A program made the translations under genes and the position numbers. Below, piece by piece: positions 34,685-48,391 of a stretch of DNA of 64,000 bases; position 1 is the stretch's first letter, and every line of letters begins with the position of its first letter. The notes below the pieces were generated by a model. That model was not told the DNA's origin. It did no database searches and saw only the letters and a list, made by a program, of their open reading frames with translations. The stretch lies in assembly GCF_040930455.2 (NCBI RefSeq), contig NZ_CP170494.1; one strand, given 5' to 3'. This DNA comes from Neopusillimonas maritima. GTDB taxonomy: Bacteria > Pseudomonadota > Gammaproteobacteria > Burkholderiales > Burkholderiaceae_B.

Positions 34685-34851
34685 CAATGAGGTGAGAAGC
34701 AACCGTGCTTTGTATGCTGTGTGTTGCGGGTTTGATTATTCAGTTGTGCTGTTGTTTGCGTTGCGTTGGTTTTGACCATTGATTTTTGACTTTATGTCAT
34801 TTAGCGGCATGCTTAACACCTAAACCTGTATGCATAACCTGCATGGTTATA

Positions 34852-37740
<2,889 letters not shown>

Positions 37741-38008
37741 TATAACCACAAAGGCTATAGGTTCCTAACTTGAGTTTACGTGTTCATGCCGTTCATCACT
37801 TCCAAAAGACTGAATCAATCAACACACATCATCCCTAAAAAAGACGCGATCAACCAACTCGGCTCTTGAGTCAGAACTTATTTGCAATGCAATCACAACC
37901 CGTATCTATAATCAGTCTGCCTGTCCCTTAACGAGCCCATGTCGTTAAACACGCGCCCAGAACACGCAGCCCACTTACAGCTACTTGTCATTGTTGCTTC
38001 TTCCTCAT

Positions 38009-38020
38009 TGTTAAAGAACA
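38009..38020 (-). promoter_or_regulatory. boxA-like antitermination site before 23S
   Basis: TGTTCTTTAACA on the minus strand, one base different from the consensus boxA TGCTCTTTAACA, in the tRNA-23S spacer. It is expected to load NusB/NusE for rRNA antitermination. The surrounding spacer (37741-38193) holds no gene. Confidence 0.75.
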
Positions 38021-38193
38021 AATACTGCTTCGTACTACGGGTACTACTTATACTACCTAGCCACATCGCTATGACCAGTGCACAACACCCTGAGCTAACC
38101 AAACTACATCGCTTTAGCTAACCAAGACCCTGTTCACTGCACACAACTCACTACAACTTCACAACCACTACCTGCACAACCACAGCTCTTCGT

Positions 38194-38269
38194 TGGTGGA
38201 GGATGACGGGATCGAACCGACGACCCCCTGCTTGCAAAGCAGGTGCTCTCCCAGCTGAGCTAATCCCCC
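38194..38269 (-). tRNA. tRNA-Ala (anticodon TGC)
   Basis: 76 bases, from GGGGGATTAGCTCAGCTGG to a genome-encoded CCA end. The acceptor stem GGGGGAT/ATCCTCC pairs with one G-T. The anticodon loop contains TTTGCAA, and the T-arm is GGTTCGATCC. It is in the usual rRNA spacer position. Confidence 0.97.
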
Positions 38270-38281
38270 CCGTAAAGCACG

Positions 38282-38358
38282 TGGTGGGTCAAGTTGGAAT
38301 CGAACCAACGACCCCCGCCTTATCAAGACGGTGCTCTAACCGACTGAGCTACTGACCC
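38282..38358 (-). tRNA. tRNA-Ile (anticodon GAT)
   Basis: 77 bases, from GGGTCAGTAGCTCAGTCGG to an encoded CCA. The acceptor stem GGGTCAG/TTGACCC has a G-T pair at its base; the anticodon loop is CTTGATAAG, and the T-arm is GGTTCGATTCC. It lies between 16S and tRNA-Ala, the standard order. Confidence 0.97.
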
Positions 38359-38461
38359 AAGCCCTTGTATCTGCCCTAACTCTAAAACAACCGATAAGCG
38401 TGAACACTCAAACTACCACCAAATAACAGCACACCAAGACCAAACCCCAAGCACTTCTCTT

Positions 38462-40002
<1,541 letters not shown>

Positions 40003-40244
40003 AATGCCTGTTAATTGCCATATTTCCTGTCCTTCAAAAGACCAGGTCATACGTCGCGTACTCACTCAAAAGAAAAAAGACAGGCTTTGTGTAAACACCA
40101 GAATAAATCCAGCATCTACGCCTTGACTTCTTACTTCATCACTTGCGAGCACTTCTTACTACTTGCTTTGGCTCAGGCTTTTACCCCTGATGCACCACTA
40201 CTTAGCAACGTAGCTTAAGTGCCCACACTTATCGGTTGTTTCGT

Positions 40245-40256
40245 TGTTAAAGAGCA
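40245..40256 (-). promoter_or_regulatory. boxA antitermination site in rRNA leader
   Basis: TGCTCTTTAACA on the minus strand is a perfect boxA consensus, located in the leader between the promoter and 16S. It recruits the Nus antitermination complex. Confidence 0.85.
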
Positions 40257-40346
40257 ATTTCGCTCACCCTACCCAACTGCCCCACAACCAAGTTAAAAAA
40301 CCCTAACTTGCCGTGTGAAGCGCTGTTCAAGCAGCGAAGAAACGAG

Positions 40347-40375
40347 ATTATGAAGCAGTTTTTAGGAAGTGTCAA
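40347..40375 (-). promoter_or_regulatory. rRNA operon promoter
   Basis: TTGACA (40375-40370) and CATAAT (40352-40347) on the minus strand with a 17-base spacer. An AT-rich stretch lies directly upstream (AAATTTCTTTTCTTCTCAT), as in an UP element. The transcript would start near 40340, about 340 bases before 16S. Confidence 0.8.
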
Positions 40376-40761
40376 ATGAGAAGAAAAGAAATTTATTCCC
40401 AACCACTCTTGACCACCACCCCGCCTCAGGGCCCCGCCCAGTTCACCAACCTCACCCGCATCTTGCACCGCAAAACACACGCCGAGTCAATGACTGTCCC
40501 TTTTAAATCGCCCTCTTAAATACACCCCTAAATTAAGGGTTATCCCGAGGCCGTTTCCAAAGGGAACCGAACTGTAGCATGACTGTCATTTAGTTGCAAA
40601 CGAATTAGCATTTAAATTGACACCAGCGCTAGATAAATAGGTACCGCATTAAATGAAAATGACGGGCGCGCCGTCAGGCAATAGGTAACCACTAACCTTG
40701 CGGCGTGCGACGATCATGGCATACTGAACGCATTCCCCAAAAATAATCACAATGGCTGAAA
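40376..40761. other. Divergent intergenic region between rRNA promoter and rng
   Basis: No gene was found. A weak + strand promoter for rng may be TTGCGG with CATACT, 16 bases apart, near 40699-40726. A TTGACA at 40617-40622 has no good -10 after it. Just before rng the ten bases AATGGCTGAA are repeated in tandem (40751-40760 and 40761-40770). Confidence 0.4.
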
Positions 40762-42225
40762 ATGGCTGAAGACATACTCATTAACGTTACCCCTTTTGAA
40801 ACCCGGGTGGCCATCGTCGAGCAAGGCGCTGTTCAAGAGCTGCATATTGAGCGCAGCATTCAGCGTGGACACGTGGGCAACTTGTACCTGGGGAAAGTTG
40901 TTCGTGTGTTACCCGGAATGCAAAGCGCATTTGTCGATATCGGTCTGGAACGAGCCGCTTTCATTCACGTAGCCGATTTGCGCCAGAATCGCGCCGAACG
41001 AAATGCCGGCGGAACCCTGACCCCTATCGAGAAACTGCTTTTCGAAGGGCAATCCCTCATGGTTCAAGTCATTAAAGACCCCCTGGGCACCAAAGGGGCC
41101 AGGTTATCTACGCAAATCAGTATTGCCGGGCGGATGTTGGTGTACTTGCCTCATGAACCTCATGTTGGCATTTCCCAAAAAATTGAAGGGGAAGAAGATC
41201 GTCTGGCGCTGCGCGAACGCGTTGTACAGTTAATGCCCGACGACGAAAAAGGCGGTTTCATCGTACGCACGCAGGCCGAAGGAGCAAACGATGACGAGTT
41301 GGCCGCCGATTTATCCTACTTGCGGGTGCTGTGGGCCCGGATTACCACCAAAGCGAAATCTTTACCGGCTCCATCCTTGCTTTATGCCGACTTAACACTC
41401 GAGCAGCGTGTGCTGCGAGACATGGTGAGTCCCGAAACCGGCTCCATCTTGGTTGATTCACGTGCCACGGCGCAGCGCTTGAATGAATGGGCGGACACCT
41501 TTACCCCGTCGGTGAAAGACCGCATTTCGCACTACAGCGGCGAGCGCCCACTTTTCGATACCGCCAATGTCGACGAAGAAATAGAAAAAGCCTTGTCACG
41601 ACGCGTAGACCTCAAGTCTGGAGGCTATCTGATCATCGACCAAACAGAAGCGCTTACAACGGTAGATGTTAATACCGGCGGCTATGTCGGAGGACGCAAC
41701 TTCGACGACACGATTTTCAAAACCAACCTCGAAGCGGCCGTTGCCATTGCGCGGCAATTACGTTTGCGCAATTTGGGTGGCATTATCATTATCGACTTTA
41801 TTGATATGGATGACTCCGAACACCGCGCATCGGTATTGGCTGAACTCAACAAAGCGCTAAGCAAAGACCGCACGCGTATGACGGTCAGCAGCTTCAGCCA
41901 ATTAGGTTTGGTTGAAATGACACGCAAGCGCACGCGCGACTCATTAGCACATCAATTGTGTGAGCCGTGCCCAACCTGCCAATCCAGGGGGCATGTTCGT
42001 ACACCCCGCACTCTGTGTTATGAAATTTTGCGAGAAATTCTGCGGGAATCCCGACAGTTCAACCCAAAGGAATTTCGGGTTCTGGCTTCGCAGGCGGTGA
42101 TTGACCTGTTTCTTGAAGAGGAAAGCGCCCACTTGGCCATGCTGGGCGACTTTATCGGCAAGCCTGTTTCTTTGGAAGTTGAAGCCGCATATTCACAAGA
42201 ACAATACGACATAGTGCTTATTTAG
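40762..42225 (+). CDS. rng: Ribonuclease G
   Basis: An endonuclease of the RNase E/G family that matures the 5' end of 16S rRNA and decays some mRNAs. The 487-residue length is almost that of E. coli RNase G (489). An S1 domain lies at the N-terminus (GNLYLGKVVRVLPGMQSAFVDIG). The catalytic region has TTVDVNTGGYVGGRN and GGIIIIDFIDMDD. The zinc link CEPCPTCQSRGHVRT follows. A competing ATG at 40752 opens only a five-codon frame. Confidence 0.96.
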   Translation: MAEDILINVTPFETRVAIVEQGAVQELHIERSIQRGHVGNLYLGKVVRVLPGMQSAFVDIGLERAAFIHVADLRQNRAERNAGGTLTPIEKLLFEGQSLMVQVIKDPLGTKGARLSTQISIAGRMLVYLPHEPHVGISQKIEGEEDRLALRERVVQLMPDDEKGGFIVRTQAEGANDDELAADLSYLRVLWARITTKAKSLPAPSLLYADLTLEQRVLRDMVSPETGSILVDSRATAQRLNEWADTFTPSVKDRISHYSGERPLFDTANVDEEIEKALSRRVDLKSGGYLIIDQTEALTTVDVNTGGYVGGRNFDDTIFKTNLEAAVAIARQLRLRNLGGIIIIDFIDMDDSEHRASVLAELNKALSKDRTRMTVSSFSQLGLVEMTRKRTRDSLAHQLCEPCPTCQSRGHVRTPRTLCYEILREILRESRQFNPKEFRVLASQAVIDLFLEEESAHLAMLGDFIGKPVSLEVEAAYSQEQYDIVLI

Positions 42226-42249
42226 CTATTAACTCAAGACAACGAAACA

Positions 42250-42660
42250 CTATTCAGAAACAGGACACTTTTCCGGATTCAGCACGATATCAAACATCTC
42301 CTGAACCTGATTATTAGTGGTGGCGTAATAACTATAAACACGGCCACGCGTCAGCCCGCTGGTCATTCTGGCCAGCGACAACACCACCATTTCACTGCTG
42401 TTCGTTGCGCCGGGCCGAAACGGCTTTGTTACGCGAGCGTTGGCCGGATACAGCTCGTCGCGCGAGAACTGTACCTCGGCGTTGCACGCAGCCTGATGCT
42501 TAAAAACGGCGCGCTGAATTTGGACAAAATCCTGCTCAAGCTTGCGCTCGGCACGCAAATAAAGCGGATCTTCGATTACATCGAAGGAAAAACCCTTGTT
42601 ATCCGCGGCACAACCGGCCAACGCAAGAAAACCTAATAAAGCAACAAATTTTTTCATCAT
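42250..42660 (-). CDS. Small predicted lipoprotein
   Basis: 136 residues with a clear lipoprotein signal (MMKKFVALLGFLALAGC). The mature part has three more cysteines or charged motifs with no family I recognise; a short stretch reads TRGRVYSYYATTNNQVQEMF. It could start at either of the two adjacent ATG codons. It sits between rng (convergent) and msbA (same strand, 53 bases upstream), so it may be transcribed with msbA. Confidence 0.75.
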   Translation of the reverse strand: MMKKFVALLGFLALAGCAADNKGFSFDVIEDPLYLRAERKLEQDFVQIQRAVFKHQAACNAEVQFSRDELYPANARVTKPFRPGATNSSEMVVLSLARMTSGLTRGRVYSYYATTNNQVQEMFDIVLNPEKCPVSE

Positions 42661-42713
42661 TTTTCCGCTGTAAATCTTTTGCCAAATTCCCCGCGCTACC
42701 CGCTTACTATGAG

Positions 42714-44522
42714 TCAGGCCGCATCACGAAACTGCATGTTGTACAACATGGCGTAGCGCCCTTCCTTGGCAAGCAGCGCTTCATGGTGACCTTGTTCAAC
42801 TATTTCACCTGCATCAAGCACGACAATCATATCGGCTTTCTGCACGGTTGACAGTCGGTGTGCAATGACCAAGGTGGTTCGTCCAGCCATCAAATGCTCC
42901 AGCGACGCCTGCACTTGCCGTTCAGATTCATTATCCAATGCTGAAGTAGCTTCATCAAGAATCAAGATTGGTGCATCTTTAATAAGCGCTCGCGCAATTG
43001 CCAAACGCTGACGCTGCCCGCCTGACAACTGATTGGCATTCTCACCAACCCGGCTATGAAGGCCATCGGGCAAACCACGCACGAAATCGTGCAAATTAGC
43101 AGCCTCAAGTGCCGCCCAGATTTCCTGTTCATTAACCTCACGCAATGCGCCGTAACTGACGTTCTCACCGATCGTGCCATCAAAAAGTACCACGTTCTGG
43201 CTGACAAGCGATAGCTGCGCGCGCAAACTTCGTAAAGAACATGCACCAATAGGCTGACCATCAATAAAAATCTCCCCCTCGGTAGGGATCACAAACCGGG
43301 GCAGCATATTCACCAGCGTTGTTTTACCGCTACCGGAGCGACCGACCAACGCAACGGTTTGCCCTGGTTCTACCGACAACGATACATTGGTTAAAGTATC
43401 AACTTGGGCATCGGCGAAACGATGACTCACGTTCCGATACTCAATGCGACCTGTCACTGCCTTAGTAAGCTCAACTTTTCCTTCATCAGACTCCGGGGTT
43501 TGATCGATCAGACCAAATACGCTTTCGGCGGATACCAACATTCGTTGTGTCGCGCCGGCAATATTGGTTAGCCGCTTAATGGGGTCGAAAATCTGCCCCA
43601 ATGCGGCCATAAACGACGCGAAACTACCCACCGTCAAGCCTTCGTTATTCGCCTGATACAAAGCAACTGCAATGACTGCGGCCACCGACACACCTACAAA
43701 AAATTGGGTGATGGGTGACATGGCGGCGTCGGAGGATGCCGCCCGCATGGCGAACCTGCGCAATCGGCCACTAACGTACTCGAAACGTGATGACTCATGA
43801 TCGTAGCCATCGAACAACTTAACCTCTCGTTGACCGTCAATTGCCTCACCAACCACCCGCGTCATTTCCGCATTCATATTGATCGTGTCGCGATTTATGC
43901 GGCGCAGACGACGAATAAAAATGCGTGAGACATAGACTGAGAGCGGCAAAACCAGCAACACAATCAATGTTAACTGCCAAGACATATACAGCAACACGGC
44001 AAACAATGACACCACGATCAGCGTTTCACGCGTAATAACCGTGATCACTTCCGTAGCAAGGCCGGATACGTTACCCGCATCGATTGTGAAGCGATTCAAC
44101 AACCGGCCGGTATCGCCGTTGCGAAACTCGGAGTCGGGCAGCCCCAGCAGCCGCTGAAACATTTCCCGCCGAATACCCAAAAGCAGATTATTGGTTATCC
44201 AGGCCGTTACGTAAGAGCTGCCGAAGGTACATATCCCACGCAGGAACATAAGGCCGACGACCAATGCAGGAATAGACCATATGTATGATGGCTTCTGACC
44301 TGTGAAGCCTTCGTCGAGCAACGGCTTCATAATAATGGCCAGCGTAGGCTGGGTTGCCGCGCTGATTGAAAGGAGAATAAAGGCAACAACAACCGCCTTC
44401 CAGTACTTGCCCAGCCGCACATAAATGCGACGCCAAAGGTCGAACTTCACTGGGTCGGCATGTGCAGGACCGGATGGGAAAACTGAACTCAAGAAATGAC
44501 TCGCTTTTATACTATGCAACAA
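42714..44522 (-). CDS. msbA: Lipid A flippase MsbA
   Basis: A homodimeric ABC exporter that flips lipid A-core across the inner membrane. The 602-residue half-transporter has six membrane helices at the N-terminal half and an ATPase domain with Walker A GRSGSGKTT, signature LSGGQRQR and Walker B ILILDEATSALD. No ATG is available in frame; the frame opens with TTG TTG at 44522 and an in-frame stop just before. GTG at 44450 is an alternative. Neither has a good ribosome site. Divergent from the GT9 gene. Confidence 0.93.
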   Translation of the reverse strand: MLHSIKASHFLSSVFPSGPAHADPVKFDLWRRIYVRLGKYWKAVVVAFILLSISAATQPTLAIIMKPLLDEGFTGQKPSYIWSIPALVVGLMFLRGICTFGSSYVTAWITNNLLLGIRREMFQRLLGLPDSEFRNGDTGRLLNRFTIDAGNVSGLATEVITVITRETLIVVSLFAVLLYMSWQLTLIVLLVLPLSVYVSRIFIRRLRRINRDTINMNAEMTRVVGEAIDGQREVKLFDGYDHESSRFEYVSGRLRRFAMRAASSDAAMSPITQFFVGVSVAAVIAVALYQANNEGLTVGSFASFMAALGQIFDPIKRLTNIAGATQRMLVSAESVFGLIDQTPESDEGKVELTKAVTGRIEYRNVSHRFADAQVDTLTNVSLSVEPGQTVALVGRSGSGKTTLVNMLPRFVIPTEGEIFIDGQPIGACSLRSLRAQLSLVSQNVVLFDGTIGENVSYGALREVNEQEIWAALEAANLHDFVRGLPDGLHSRVGENANQLSGGQRQRLAIARALIKDAPILILDEATSALDNESERQVQASLEHLMAGRTTLVIAHRLSTVQKADMIVVLDAGEIVEQGHHEALLAKEGRYAMLYNMQFRDAA

Positions 44523-44595
44523 TTGAAAAAAAACATTTTAACTGCGCCACAGCAACTGGAACACGCAGGACGGTAATGTTTCTCCCACTACGACC

Positions 44596-45582
44596 ATGAC
44601 AGACCCTAAACCTACTCTTTACCTACGCCTTCCAAACTGGATTGGCGATGTTTGCATGGCTCTACCTTCGTTGAATGCAATATTACAAAATGGCATACCA
44701 ACCGTAGTCTGTGCACGCCCCTGGGCTGAAGACCTCTTACGAGCTTATCCCATTGAAGGTTTCATCCCGATGAGCGGCGCATGGAAAACGGATCGCAAAC
44801 GAGTAGCCGAACACCGGCATCAACATGGCCATGACCATGCCCTGGGTTTGCTGTTACCCGATTCATTGTCCAGTGCATTAGTCTTCAGGTTAGCAGGATT
44901 GCAATGCGCAGGTTATCGCGACGACGGGCGCAGCCTGTTATTAAAATGGCCGTTTTCAAAACCTGTCCCCAAACCCCACGCCGTGGAGTCGTGGTTTATG
45001 CTAACCCGATCGGCCTTAAGCAAGTGGCATCACCCTTTATCTTCTGAAAAACCGGGCCCAACGCTTGGCTTGTCGCTCACCTGCGAGCACAAGGCTGCGG
45101 CCCAGACACTGCTTACAAATGCCGGCCTTGAGCCGGGTGGCTTTATTCTTATCGCCCCCACAGCAACGGGGCGTCACAAAGGACAAGTTAAAGTTTGGCC
45201 TGGATTCGACTCCCTTACGCGTATCCTGCAAGAAAAAGGCTTTAACGTTGTCATGTGCCCTCCACCCAATGAAAAAGAAGAGGCTTTGCGCAATGCGCCG
45301 ACCGCGCGTTGTTTAAGCGCGCAGGGGTTAGGGGCTTTTGCTACACTCACGCGCATGTCTGCTCTTGTTATCTGCAATGATTCGGGCGTGTCGCATTTAG
45401 CAGCGGCAGCAGGCGCCCAACAAATAACGCTGTTTGGTGTTACCGATGCCAAACACACCGGCCCCTGGTCACCATCAGCTGTCTGCTTGGGCAAGATGGG
45501 TCAATGGCCCGATACGGATATCGTGCTCGAACACGCACTGCAATTTCTGAACCGTCAGTCGCCAAGTACACAACCGTCATGA
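44596..45582 (+). CDS. Glycosyltransferase family 9, heptosyltransferase-like
   Basis: A 328-residue protein of the ADP-heptose:LPS heptosyltransferase family (WaaC/WaaF). The N-terminus LYLRLPNWIGDVCMALPSL and the donor-site region near the C-terminus (ICNDSGVSHLAAAAGAQQITLFGVT, then HTGPWSP) are typical. It is WaaF-like more than WaaC-like, but the acceptor cannot be assigned. Its stop overlaps the YdcF-like start by 4 bases. Confidence 0.85.
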   Translation: MTDPKPTLYLRLPNWIGDVCMALPSLNAILQNGIPTVVCARPWAEDLLRAYPIEGFIPMSGAWKTDRKRVAEHRHQHGHDHALGLLLPDSLSSALVFRLAGLQCAGYRDDGRSLLLKWPFSKPVPKPHAVESWFMLTRSALSKWHHPLSSEKPGPTLGLSLTCEHKAAAQTLLTNAGLEPGGFILIAPTATGRHKGQVKVWPGFDSLTRILQEKGFNVVMCPPPNEKEEALRNAPTARCLSAQGLGAFATLTRMSALVICNDSGVSHLAAAAGAQQITLFGVTDAKHTGPWSPSAVCLGKMGQWPDTDIVLEHALQFLNRQSPSTQPS

Positions 45583-46343
45583 ATGTGACCAATTTTCTGG
45601 CCAATCTCATCATCCCGCTTAATCTTTGCATTACGCTGTTTTTTATCGCAGCCATTCTTTTCATGCTCAGATGGCGACGATTGGCATGGGGGATCGCACT
45701 GTTCAGTTTGGCCTGGGGCCTGTTCTGGTCACTGCCGGCGTCCTCTTTATGGGCCGGCGGCAGACTGGAGCAATTCCATCCTTACACCCCGCCTGATCTA
45801 CTGCCGGACGTTGACGCCATTGTAGTTCTGGGCGGCCATACTGCCGGCGGGCGCGAGAACTGGTTTGAACCTTATGACCCCGATAAGGTAACAACCCGTA
45901 GCGATACAGCATCCCGTTTATTCAAGGCAGGTCGGGCGCCCTTCATCATACTTTCGGGCGCTGCTCTGGACGGCGGTGTGAGTGAGGCCCAGGCAATGGC
46001 CAATGCCCTGAAACGTCAAGGCGTACCAGAGAGTGCCCTCATTTTAGAACCTGAAAGCCTGACAACCCGGGAAAATGGTGTACTCACAGCCCAATTAATA
46101 CAAGAGCGAAATTTTAAAGAAATTTTATTGGTCACTTCGGCGCTGCACATGCCACGCGCCACCGCAGTATTTGAAAATCTGGGCGTAAACGTCATCCCCG
46201 CACCCTCACCACCGCAGATAACGGTACCCGATGACCCCGATTTTGGCTTCTGGCTCCCCGACGGACGCACCTTTGAGGCGGCACGCTCAATCATCAAAGA
46301 GTATGCCGGCCTGGTCGTGTATTGGCTGAGAGGCTGGGTATAA
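45579..46343 (+). CDS. YdcF/ElyC family (DUF218) membrane protein
   Basis: A 254-residue protein with two N-terminal membrane helices (about 8-30 and 35-55) and a DUF218 domain (DAIVVLGGHTAGG, SDTASRLFKAGRAPFIILSGA, ESLTTRENG, LLVTSALHMPRA). E. coli ElyC of this fold is linked to peptidoglycan precursor lipid use and envelope integrity. The frame opens at 45504; ATG at 45579 is coupled to the upstream stop (ATGA). Confidence 0.85.
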   Translation: MNVTNFLANLIIPLNLCITLFFIAAILFMLRWRRLAWGIALFSLAWGLFWSLPASSLWAGGRLEQFHPYTPPDLLPDVDAIVVLGGHTAGGRENWFEPYDPDKVTTRSDTASRLFKAGRAPFIILSGAALDGGVSEAQAMANALKRQGVPESALILEPESLTTRENGVLTAQLIQERNFKEILLVTSALHMPRATAVFENLGVNVIPAPSPPQITVPDDPDFGFWLPDGRTFEAARSIIKEYAGLVVYWLRGWV

Positions 46344-46345
46344 CG

Positions 46346-46636
46346 ATGAAGTGTCGTTCAAATTGCGGCGCATGCTGCATCGCCCCGTCCATTTCCAGCC
46401 CTATTCCAGGGATGCCACACGGAAAGCCCGCGGGAGAACCATGCATTCATCTTGACACTGCTTTTCGTTGCACTATTTTCAACGACCCACTTCGACCACA
46501 AGTTTGTCACGATTTGCAGCCATCGGAAGACATGTGCGGTGATAACCGCGAGCAGGCTTTACGCTGGCTGGGTTATTTGGAGGATGCAACCCGCCCGTCA
46601 CGCTCTTGCAGAATTTCGGCATATAAAGCTTCATAG
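46346..46636 (+). CDS. YkgJ-like cysteine cluster protein
   Basis: A 96-residue protein with the metal-cluster pattern MKCRSNCGACCIAP (Cys3, 7, 10, 11), then single Cys residues in EPCIHLD, FRCTIF, VCHDL and DMCGD. This is the UPF0153/YkgJ pattern, thought to bind zinc or an iron-sulfur centre. ATG at 46346 lies 2 bases after the upstream stop. Its last 64 bases overlap the convergent glycosyltransferase gene. Confidence 0.82.
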   Translation: MKCRSNCGACCIAPSISSPIPGMPHGKPAGEPCIHLDTAFRCTIFNDPLRPQVCHDLQPSEDMCGDNREQALRWLGYLEDATRPSRSCRISAYKAS

Positions 46637-47739
46637 CGGCGTGCCACCTCAGACCAACTATGACGTTGGACCAGTTTCCGCCCCCCCCTTACAAGCTGCT
46701 CGTGCAATGTGCTTGATGCCATAAGTTGTTGGATGAACTCCGCCAATTCTTCGTTGTTTTCAGGATGCGACAGCACAAGAGCGTCAATATTCGGCGTTAC
46801 ATACTGCGCGAACCCGCACCATGGACTCGGGCTTAAAATAACGGGGAGTTCGTAAGACATTGCCTCGAGTGGCGCCATACCAAAGCTGTCATTCAAGGTT
46901 GGATGAACATAGGCGTCAGCACAGCTGTAATAAGGCGTTACATCAGACGTTTCATCAACGGTTTTTACGCGCTCTGCAACTGACGGCGCGTTGCGTCGTA
47001 TGTAATCGCGTGTCGAGGCGTTGCCTCCGACAACCAACAACTTCACATTGGTCGGCAAGTGCACAAGCGCTTGCAGAACGGTATTCAAATCCTTGCGTTG
47101 AGGGTTACGTGCCACCAAAAGGCATACATAATCCTCTTGCCCCCACCCCAAGCTTTCTCGCAAAGCGTGACTTTGTTCGTCGGGTAACTGAGCCGCTGGA
47201 ACCACACCCGGAGCAATGACCGGATAGGCCTCAACTTCGCCGCCATAAGCACTGTTCAGCTGTTCGGCAATCAACCCTGAAACGGCAACGGCCCGGTGTC
47301 CGGCACGTTGACGCACCCGCTTACGTTCGAGCGCTAAATACGTTTGCACCCTGGGGCTTGCAAAAGACAATAGCCACTTGATAAAGGAAATTTTACGCAC
47401 GCGCCAGTTATACCGAACCGGCGTAACGTGAACGACCTCGACATCGCCACACCATCCGTTCATATGCGAATGAACGATATCGAAACCCGACTGTGTTAGA
47501 CGGCGCGCGCGCGCAGCAAACCACAACACACGCAACCAACTGGGAAACCCCTTGCGTGTCCGGATAGGTACGAAAGGCAGGCGCAAGCCCGACTCATTGT
47601 CGTACTCGCGGGCAAAAACCGTTACGTCGTGGCTCTGCGCCAGCTCGCGCATGAGTTCGACACCATACGCCTCGGCACCGCCAAAGCGTCCTCCGAAACG
47701 ATCAACTACAAAAGCGATTTTTAATTTATGTTCAGCCAC
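46573..47739 (-). CDS. Glycosyltransferase family 4, LPS-core type
   Basis: A 388-residue GT-B enzyme. The N-terminus KIAFVVDRFGGRFGGAEAYGVEL and the C-terminal donor site with VHPTLNDSFGMAPLEAMSYELPVI match GT4 enzymes; overall it resembles WaaG-like LPS core glucosyltransferases. GTG at 47739 starts it, inside the end of the broken deacetylase frame (8-base overlap). It is the last gene of the left-pointing glycan set. Its 3' end overlaps the YkgJ-like gene on the other strand. Confidence 0.85.
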   Translation of the reverse strand: MAEHKLKIAFVVDRFGGRFGGAEAYGVELMRELAQSHDVTVFAREYDNESGLRLPFVPIRTRKGFPSWLRVLWFAARARRLTQSGFDIVHSHMNGWCGDVEVVHVTPVRYNWRVRKISFIKWLLSFASPRVQTYLALERKRVRQRAGHRAVAVSGLIAEQLNSAYGGEVEAYPVIAPGVVPAAQLPDEQSHALRESLGWGQEDYVCLLVARNPQRKDLNTVLQALVHLPTNVKLLVVGGNASTRDYIRRNAPSVAERVKTVDETSDVTPYYSCADAYVHPTLNDSFGMAPLEAMSYELPVILSPSPWCGFAQYVTPNIDALVLSHPENNEELAEFIQQLMASSTLHEQLVRGGRKLVQRHSWSEVARRYEALYAEILQERDGRVASSK

Positions 47740-48383
47740 TGAGTCGCCTGTCTTCCAAACGCGTGAGACACTTCTGTAAAAAACGAAAAATATTCGTTGA
47801 CCTTGCTACAGTAACACGCGGTAGCCCGAATAAATCATCGTCGGGTCTGACCAGCCCTCGCACGGTTGTCGTTGCATTGCTGTAGCCCGCTTTTCGCACC
47901 CACTCTCGAACACCCGGCGTTTCGGAACCGTAGGGGTAACAAAATGCTCCTATTTCCGTGTTAAGCAAAGCCCCTAACTCCGTTCGCGATTGAGCGATCT
48001 GTTGATACGCAATTTCCGGCGAGACTTCGGACAAATGCACATGATCAAGTGTATGAGACCCAACCTCCTGGCCTGCCGCCGCCCAGTTGCGCATTTCGTC
48101 GACCGACATCAAAGGCGAATGCGGCACACCTTTTTGAGCGTCCCACACGTTTCCCCCATCGAACTGGTTGACAACAAAATAATTGGTTGAAGTGAACCCC
48201 AAACGATTCAAAACCGGCAAGGCGTTCTCAAAAACGTTGCGATACCCATCATCAAAAGTAATACCAAACACCTTGCCTGACGCATTGGCGCGCAAAGTCG
48301 CGCGGGTGTACCGTGAGCCCCCGGTAAGGCGTGCCGCGCGGCGACGGTACACCAACTTGGTGATACATGAGAATTGGAATCAT
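47732..48383 (-). pseudogene. Polysaccharide deacetylase broken by internal deletion/frameshift
   Basis: ATG at 48383 begins a typical N-terminus (MIPILMYHQVGVPSPRGTP, then HPRDFARQ) but the frame soon stops at TGA. The rest, from about 48281 leftward, continues in another frame: GKVFGITFDDGYRN, then SHTLDHVHL and FCYPYG, to 47732. In the intact paralog at 50262-51113 about 32 residues separate the NFENQ position from ITFDDGY; here only 22 bases do. That implies loss of roughly 74 bases, which also shifts frame. The catalytic DD and HxxxxH motifs survive downstream, so a shortened product is possible but lacks the first strand. Confidence 0.75.
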
Positions 48384-48391
48384 GCGAGGCA

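Noticed and set aside
38030..38040. TTCGTACTACG in the rRNA spacer resembling an EctR half-site
   Set aside because: A single short half-site in the transcribed rRNA spacer; chance match.
40617..40622. TTGACA as a -35 box for rng
   Set aside because: No acceptable -10 box at 15-19 bases downstream.
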